Source of the DNA: a virus
DNA: 50,657 nucleotides
Strand: one strand, 5' to 3'
Virus record (IMG/VR): IMGVR_UViG_3300027741_000095
Coordinates: 1-50,657 of that record
Within the stretch, counting starts at the first letter, position 1. Every line of letters begins with the position of its first letter. Positions 45,801 through 50,657 of the stretch are shown here, one piece after another. The translations under genes were made by a program, and so were the position numbers. A model generated the notes under the pieces. The model saw only the letters and a program-made list of their open reading frames with translations. It searched no databases and was not told the DNA's origin.

Positions 45801-48621
45801 TATAAACAAATGGGGCTATTTTAATGGATACGATGCAAGAGGTAATCAATACAGGCTAAATTCAAGCCCAGCTTTCACACCACTTAATTTTTCTCCAAGC
45901 TTAGATAAAATATCTATAGATACTAGATATCTAACAATGGAGTGGTTTTTGTTGGAGCAACCTCCTAGAAACTTCCCCGTAGAAGATATGGGTGATCAAA
46001 AAAGTTATTTGTCAGGTAAAATAGATCTGGATAAAGCTAGAAGTGCAAATCCTGAAGATTCCCTTTATCTTTCTTCTTATTTTACGGTTGAGCCTGGTGA
46101 TTATCCGCAAGAATATGTTAACGAAAAGAATTACACTAAGGAGCTTTTCTCTTCTTTTCAATATAATCCGGCATCTTCTTATTATGAAACAATCTTTAGA
46201 GGAATTAAGGTTGTTCTTAAAAAAAAGGTAGAAAATTATACCAACTCAACTAGTAAATATATTCCTAATTATAGAGGCTATGAAGATTATAAATTTTCAG
46301 CGATATTAAGAATAGTTAATGAGGACGATTCTATAATTCAAGCTCCAGTTTCCTACGAAGTTATTGAGAACGCCCAGCAAAAATTCGTTTTGTTTGTTTG
46401 CAATCTGATAATGAAAGACCAAAGGCTATTTCCTCTAGGATCTATCCAATCTGATGATTATATAATAGATTATACCACTTTATATTCTGCTAAGAATAAA
46501 ACTAGTGTTACCCCACCTACTTTAATTACTACTGGATCAGGAGATGGCTGGACAGGAACTGATTTTTCTAGCGGATATACCCACGAGTATAACTCCTCCG
46601 CTGACCCTTTAATATCCGATGTTTTCTCCGCAGCCACTGGTGCTTTTTATAATCTGGTATACGAAATCTCCGGCGTAACTGCAGGTTCTGTGTCTATAGG
46701 ATTTTGTGGAGTTAATATAGGCTCTGGTATAACAGCATCAGGAAATTCCGTTATAAAAGCTGCAGCAAATTCTGGATTAGAAGTAACCCCAACATTGGAT
46801 TTCACGGGAGCATTCTCTGCATACCTAGAATATCCTATCACTACCGGATCTAAATTTACTTATATTGATGACGTCAAATTGAGCTCTGGGTTAGATCTAT
46901 CACTAGCAGCGGGTAGTTTAGTTGATACGAATACCGGGGTGAATGGGAGAATAAACATAGCTAAAAATAACTCTTACGATACAGATCTAAGGGAAGAGAT
47001 CCATCTTTTTTATGTACAGAATCCAATAGGAGCTACTGCACCAACAATCTTAGCAACTGGAATTGGTAGTTTTAGTGTACCCTCTATTTCTTGCACGTAC
47101 CCTTGGCCTACTGGTATTGGTCCTTCCTATGTCAATTTTGGTCAGGTTTCAGAGGCTCAAAATTATATTTTCAACGTTCCTTTTTCAATATCTTCGCCAG
47201 TAATTGTCCCTGTTGGTTCTAATGTAATATATAAAGATGCACCGGTTTTTCAGGTGGGCGGAGGGGAAAAATATTTTAGCGGAATTCTAAACAGATGCAC
47301 AGCAGCATACATTTCTCAAAAAATAAACAGCAGCTCTAGCTATATCACTTACACTTCTTATTTTTGGAATGATGTAGATTTAAGTACTGATTCTAAAAGT
47401 AATGGATTTGAGATCTATTTTGAACCGCCAACTAAAATAATAAAACCATTAGGTACAAGTTTTTCTAAATCATATACTGGTCCTCAAGATCTTAGGGGTA
47501 CCTCCAAAGTAACAAATTACGTTTTAAATCCGGGTGATGGTAAATATTCTTCCATTTTAGTTAGATACTCTGGATTCTATGAGCCCATTTTTAGAAAGGT
47601 GATTCATTTTAACAAGGACAAGATCGATTCTATTTCAGAAGGAACACACTCCATAGATCTATCATATAGAAATTGCAATTTTGATTCTGGTAAATATTAC
47701 TTTGGGGTTTCCAGAAATCTAAGCTATACCAAGGTTTCATTAGGAAATCCAATTTTGGCTTTATCTAGCTCCATACCAGAAGGACCTGTTTATCCTCTAG
47801 TAGGTCAAACCCCAATAGCAATTAGGGACTTTAATTTATTCTCATCTTCTTGGGATCCTGGATATTATAGGGGTTACACAAGTGCAACAACTTACCTCAA
47901 AATGGCAGGAACCAGATCTATGAAGGAGATAAAAACTTTCTTTGGCTCTAAAATAATGAAGACCCCAGACTCTATATCAGCCCCGAATTACATAACTTTG
48001 GAAATATCAAGAACTTCAGGCTCTACAAGCATATCTTCTTTAAATTCTATAATAAGCGGATTTATAAAACCAATTCAAAACATCACATCTTCAAATTCAG
48101 GGAAAGGCATAGGATCCGTTGGGCCATATCTTTCGGGGGTAGATTTCAATAAATTGGATTTAAGCATATTTCCTGAGAGTGAAATCTTTTGGCAGTATTT
48201 TAAAGACATAAATAAGTTAAAGGGAATCATTAGATTGGATAGAATTTTAAGAAGATTTCTGCTTAATTCTGGAATAAAAAACGTTTTTATTGATAATATA
48301 ATATCAGAGTTCGGAGTAGGGGATCCAAATTCAATAAATGATGATATAAATTCCTATATAGATCTAAACGTTTCTCCAGCATTCCAGGGTGGATCTTTTA
48401 ATCTATACGTAAAGAAAACTGCTAGTCAGGAAAATTTATCATCAATTAAAGAAGCCGTTAGAGGGGATTTGCTTCAGAGTGATTTGATTAATAACGGTTA
48501 TATCTTAGATAATAACTATAGCCTAACTAGTATTAGTAGTTTAGTGTATGAATTTGAGTATCCTCTAGAAAAAAATTACAATTATTCAATCCAATTTGAT
48601 TTAAGTATAATCAAGATATAA
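42817..48621 (+). CDS. Giant virion protein (1934 aa, unassigned)
   Basis: The second longest protein of the window and of unrecognised family. It is beta-rich, with abundant Ser, Tyr, Asn, Asp and aromatic residues. The N-terminus (NPKISGNFKITVDSSGGVWF, then RFNITGDNSYSVDLFNYF) looks like a structural domain, and several aromatic-rich domains follow (WDSTSSYSQSDIVLYNETYY near residue 655 resembles carbohydrate-binding ChtBD3/CBM5-type modules). The C-terminal 250 residues are more helical (INKLKGIIRLDRILRRFLLN). It would suit a long fibre or a baseplate-peripheral assembly that binds surface glycans. A purine-rich AAAGGA at 42808-42813 is one of few Shine-Dalgarno-like sequences here. The next gene starts one base after its stop. 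Confidence 0.65.
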   Translation: MSQSKLFDYNTSFSVIRTNPKISGNFKITVDSSGGVWFNSMNANQTLSSSRFKRFNITGDNSYSVDLFNYFDKGTLSNSIVFDVAKFTDGDKRSAENFSGQYDFFYSSGASLLIDGNYNEDFSYFQPLWVKNEIPDFFVVFKVPGPLSYSYTENQTKISEGTSYKVIQDYSSDGDFIIQYGIDPYGNPKSYKSGDIFKGVLNVDSYSILSGSGKVAIFNELNNISLVDNIDSTFREKILPNCRVIKTFDLRESTKIGKYIRSIFNNPGFSTSPLEINWGNDSYSYFKGVSYSEGVFSKKGEQLSSFLSSSKSDPMIDLEDYITSGFSRNGLICPNLLNLEFLFNDEDSDLYTINRYFGLYVSRNDVSELQLNGNFFFKHKNDAGNLNLPKPSVNNVGYYDNNFSNPISSSCGVRLYYEGASGYLPGSDNVNVEYSDKLFYLTDKYDNFYSLKRIEKYSEELASGTDISCYQYGPYRPETDSFGTTGSFHSNSSGSLVIHNTKTDLLNFTGSDKKIATVPGSNASKAGNPYFEVEFLKNWEFPEHLTFKIYWPNGSIREGGRKYDLVKSGDFSAVLIWTGGSYYSSGTSYYFNAITGSTTEIASAFSSLIRSVDTSTWDSANNSASSIIRSKFRGIQTDKSYSVSIFDNYDEFTSRFKGSWDSTSSYSQSDIVLYNETYYSALNNIVASTSLSPSPDDDIDNWEIYYTFSKSGYVKINGADASQIFKNVNFIGGSDTKECRVVFSNKYSNIVKPGYFINSLTGTSEILEVTKYVDEPIIDPLTGQITSFNNFDSLLVANLANQFATVQLGSDGSFNVYSSNKSHIGVFTFFDVKEFDFDFWSSEYSYTPTPETYKYYQLEVNRTGEIKANIPYFVKSGQILYSGSIYNTGDLFYGITGSTSFINSAPSLNSLPVVFPAQYSNVTYTGNMNYSNIDYYQDFNTFDGFIGIQSLDPTRLSSSASKLDVFNNGKLNTEYEYLWENYTIERSNISRIVPYINKWGYFNGYDARGNQYRLNSSPAFTPLNFSPSLDKISIDTRYLTMEWFLLEQPPRNFPVEDMGDQKSYLSGKIDLDKARSANPEDSLYLSSYFTVEPGDYPQEYVNEKNYTKELFSSFQYNPASSYYETIFRGIKVVLKKKVENYTNSTSKYIPNYRGYEDYKFSAILRIVNEDDSIIQAPVSYEVIENAQQKFVLFVCNLIMKDQRLFPLGSIQSDDYIIDYTTLYSAKNKTSVTPPTLITTGSGDGWTGTDFSSGYTHEYNSSADPLISDVFSAATGAFYNLVYEISGVTAGSVSIGFCGVNIGSGITASGNSVIKAAANSGLEVTPTLDFTGAFSAYLEYPITTGSKFTYIDDVKLSSGLDLSLAAGSLVDTNTGVNGRINIAKNNSYDTDLREEIHLFYVQNPIGATAPTILATGIGSFSVPSISCTYPWPTGIGPSYVNFGQVSEAQNYIFNVPFSISSPVIVPVGSNVIYKDAPVFQVGGGEKYFSGILNRCTAAYISQKINSSSSYITYTSYFWNDVDLSTDSKSNGFEIYFEPPTKIIKPLGTSFSKSYTGPQDLRGTSKVTNYVLNPGDGKYSSILVRYSGFYEPIFRKVIHFNKDKIDSISEGTHSIDLSYRNCNFDSGKYYFGVSRNLSYTKVSLGNPILALSSSIPEGPVYPLVGQTPIAIRDFNLFSSSWDPGYYRGYTSATTYLKMAGTRSMKEIKTFFGSKIMKTPDSISAPNYITLEISRTSGSTSISSLNSIISGFIKPIQNITSSNSGKGIGSVGPYLSGVDFNKLDLSIFPESEIFWQYFKDINKLKGIIRLDRILRRFLLNSGIKNVFIDNIISEFGVGDPNSINDDINSYIDLNVSPAFQGGSFNLYVKKTASQENLSSIKEAVRGDLLQSDLINNGYILDNNYSLTSISSLVYEFEYPLEKNYNYSIQFDLSIIKI

Positions 48622-48622
48622 A

Positions 48623-50407
48623 ATGCCAAAAACGAATATATTAGCTATAAATTATAATGACGATCAGAGCTCTATTATAAATAAGTTAAATAATAATTTT
48701 GATGAAACGTTGGAGCTTCATGGGGGATCTCAGGGAATTCAGGGTGAAACCGGTCCCGCTGGTCCTATAGGTGAGATTGGGCCAAAGGGACAAACAGGAA
48801 ATTCTGGAGTCAGAGGGAGCAAGTGGTTAATCTCATCTTCAGCTCCAATAGGTGGTATTGATAATCCGATTATATTAAGTGACTATTGGGTTAATAGCAA
48901 TGATGGTGAGATTAGCATTTTTACTGATTATGGCTGGACCCCTACTGGATATAATTTAAATTCGACTGGTGAGGTTTTTTCTATAGTGGAAAGTAGGTAT
49001 AGAGATAATGCAAGTCCAGCTTCCGGATTGACCGGATCTTCTCTAATAATAAATCAGATAGATCCTAGCTTATATTCTTTTATTTTTTCAGACAGTAATC
49101 CAGAAGCAGGACCAACAAATCCGGATCTTTCCAAATTTGTGATATCCACTGATTCGTCAGTAAATTCAGGAGCACTTCTTGAGTTTTCTAAAACAAATCT
49201 AGAAACAGGTTCACCTTTAGATTATGGACAGCATCCAGTATTTAAATGGACTTCACCAGGCATTAATAATAGCTCATTGCTATGGGGAATTCCGGGAGGA
49301 TCATTTTCTCTTGGAGCTTCTGGTGGAATTTCTTTCTCTTTTGATTCCTCTACTTTATCCTCAGGAAGAAGCATGTTTATTAATTATGGAGTCGGGGTTA
49401 CTGGAACTTCCGGATTTAATGGGATCTATGCCACTGGAGGTATACAGATAAATTCGTCTAACTTCGTCATCGATTCTAAATTTTTGACTTACAATAAGGG
49501 ATACTACAGTGGACCTAATTATGGAAGCTCACTTCAAATTAGGAATTCTTTTAATCTCAATTACCCTAATTCTGTTTCTGAAATTCCTGTACTAAGAATA
49601 AATGGATTACCTGGATCACTTCTTTCTGTAGAGAGAGAAAATGATTCATTGTCAGCATCTTCCCTCCAGAACTATGCTTTTTCTTTCAAATCTCAAAATG
49701 TAAACAAATCATATCTTGATTCTAGAGGCAAACTTTTGACTGGTGCTTCATATTCGCCTATAATTTTTCCAGGAAATCTCTCAGGAATAACAGCATCTGC
49801 CAGTGGTCCAACGGGAACAAATGAAGTTGTTTCGTGGTATTTATTATCTCAGCCATATACGGAAACACTCACAATCACACAGCAGAATGGGATTCTAGGT
49901 GTAGTTCCGGTTACTAGCGGGAATACTTTAGTTTTTACTCCGAATTTTCCAAATTTAGGAGGAGCTAAAGGATCTTATGTTGGGATTGGATTTTATTCAG
50001 GATCAGGAGGATGGAATGACACATATTCGTCAACAGGGCCTACTGCTAGCAGAAATTTCCTTCTCTCCGGGGAATCTGTTAGCTTTACTGCATATTGTGT
50101 ATCTGATACTTATTCAGGGTATGGCTACCCTTCCAGCCCTTCCAGCTTTTCTGACACTTCAAACTATAATGGGTTTGGCTATATCGGATATGGAGGGACA
50201 TCAGGAACTGTCAATAGAGTAGTTAATCTCCCATTCAAAGCTCAAGCAATGGATTTTACCATTTATAGGCCAGCTACGGGAGGGGGATTTACAGGGGGAA
50301 TTGGTGTTTATTGGAGAGCTTATAGTACTGGAATAACCCCAGGAACAACTAGCACAGTAAATACAGGAGGATCAGGAGGCTTTTTTACTATACCTGATAT
50401 ATATTAA
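48623..50407 (+). CDS. Collagen-like tail-fibre protein
   Basis: A 594-residue protein. An N-terminal segment of about 34 residues (ILAINYNDDQ, INKLNNNFDE) leads to ten Gly-x-y triplets at residues 35-64 (GIQGETGPAGPIGEIGPKG), a short collagen-like triple helix that forces trimerisation. After GVRG comes a Trp (W68) and then beta domains, Ser/Gly/Pro-rich, with a C-terminal Gly/Tyr/Ser-rich domain (GYGYPSSPSSF, GGFTGGIGVYW). Such collagen-stalked fibres are common in phages and usually carry a receptor-binding tip. Residues 1-68 align without a gap to the start of the next gene, so the two are paralogues. It starts one base after the giant gene. Confidence 0.8.
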   Translation: MPKTNILAINYNDDQSSIINKLNNNFDETLELHGGSQGIQGETGPAGPIGEIGPKGQTGNSGVRGSKWLISSSAPIGGIDNPIILSDYWVNSNDGEISIFTDYGWTPTGYNLNSTGEVFSIVESRYRDNASPASGLTGSSLIINQIDPSLYSFIFSDSNPEAGPTNPDLSKFVISTDSSVNSGALLEFSKTNLETGSPLDYGQHPVFKWTSPGINNSSLLWGIPGGSFSLGASGGISFSFDSSTLSSGRSMFINYGVGVTGTSGFNGIYATGGIQINSSNFVIDSKFLTYNKGYYSGPNYGSSLQIRNSFNLNYPNSVSEIPVLRINGLPGSLLSVERENDSLSASSLQNYAFSFKSQNVNKSYLDSRGKLLTGASYSPIIFPGNLSGITASASGPTGTNEVVSWYLLSQPYTETLTITQQNGILGVVPVTSGNTLVFTPNFPNLGGAKGSYVGIGFYSGSGGWNDTYSSTGPTASRNFLLSGESVSFTAYCVSDTYSGYGYPSSPSSFSDTSNYNGFGYIGYGGTSGTVNRVVNLPFKAQAMDFTIYRPATGGGFTGGIGVYWRAYSTGITPGTTSTVNTGGSGGFFTIPDIY

Positions 50408-50428
50408 ACAGTAAACCATTAAACCTAA

Positions 50429-50657
50429 ATGTCAGATCTAAAGATATTAAAAATAGATAGAGGCGATTCTCAAAAAACTCTAATAGATAAGGTAAATTAT
50501 AATTTTTCTAGTATCGTTTCTTTTGGAGGAGGACCTTATGGAAAAACTGGAAAAGCGGGGACTCAGGGGGATCAAGGTGGTATTGGACCAACTGGGTCTT
50601 ATGGAGATCCGGGTGTAAGAGGTCAAACCTGGTTTGTTGGAGCCAACAATCCTACCA
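50429..50657 (+). CDS. Second collagen-like fibre protein (partial, cut by window end)
   Basis: The first 76 residues of a protein that continues past the window. They contain the same layout as the gene before it: ILKIDRGDSQ, then DKVNYNFSS, ten Gly-x-y triplets from G35 to R64, GVRG, and Trp at position 68. Q15, N23, N25, F26, G35, the triplet glycines, GVRG and W68 fall at the same numbers in both. A tandem duplication of the fibre N-terminus is the simple reading. The tip domain lies outside the window, so the receptor-binding part cannot be compared. The start is 21 bases after the previous stop, with an A/T-rich leader. Confidence 0.8.
   Translation, partial: MSDLKILKIDRGDSQKTLIDKVNYNFSSIVSFGGGPYGKTGKAGTQGDQGGIGPTGSYGDPGVRGQTWFVGANNPT

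Noticed and set aside
1-50657. Recoding of TAG (suppressed amber) as in some large phages
   Set aside because: TAG acts as a normal stop at 5961-5963 and 35123-35125, where it defines sensible gene ends, and long genes run without needing readthrough.

Overview
This window looks like part of the virion-gene region of a large myovirus-type (contractile-tailed) phage that probably infects a member of the Bacteroidota. The phage call rests on a baseplate set in T4-like arrangement: a tube-initiator-like protein, a LysM-like protein, a gp27-like hub, a gp5-type OB-fold spike protein, gp25, gp6 and a gp7-like wedge protein, followed by more than 20 kb of giant fibre-type proteins. The host call is inferred from very AT-rich DNA, almost no Shine-Dalgarno sequences (starts are preceded by A/T-rich leaders) and a Reg_prop-type beta-propeller, a domain common in Bacteroidota. 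TAA, TGA and TAG all appear to act as stops. No tRNA, rRNA, CRISPR array or insertion sequence was seen.

Layout. 1-930: the 3' end of a gene, a terminator, then a P-loop kinase-like gene. 929-2338: a class-II glutamine-dependent asparagine synthetase. 2386-7841: small proteins, mostly of unknown function, with one minus-strand gene (3432-4169) and a Nudix hydrolase (6604-7194). Two of the unknowns share a short N-terminal motif resembling the capsid-targeting, protease-cleaved leader of T4 internal proteins. 7860-18535: tail-tube end, hub and spike. Inserted here, between the gp27-like hub and the gp5-like spike, is a 1981-residue protein carrying 58 tandem copies of a 23-residue Pro/Gly/Asp/Tyr motif. 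18618-21177: an S1-domain RNA-binding protein overlapping an amidoligase-like enzyme that ends in a beta-helix-like tail. 21193-28998: a structural protein, a terminator, then gp25, gp6, a small unknown and a gp7-like wedge. 29028-35125: two large fibre-like proteins, one with a beta-propeller. 35122-35784 (minus): a PhoH-like ATPase. 35991-50657: a run of large fibre/whisker-type proteins ending in two tandem collagen-like paralogues, the second cut by the window edge.

How the parts fit. Most plus-strand genes are closely packed (gaps of 2-40 bases, some overlapping), which suggests long late operons. Breaks in packing coincide with three hairpin-T terminators and with a recurring GATATATA motif 25-52 bases ahead of the next start, a candidate phage promoter. 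The metabolic and information genes (kinase, AsnB, Nudix, S1 protein, amidoligase, PhoH) are scattered among structural genes.

The best candidate for something undescribed is the 58-unit repeat protein. Its units alternate between two types with opposite charge patterns, it shows recent 138-bp duplications, and its decayed units fall almost only in one phase. All function calls are by eye from motifs and gene order; no database search was run.
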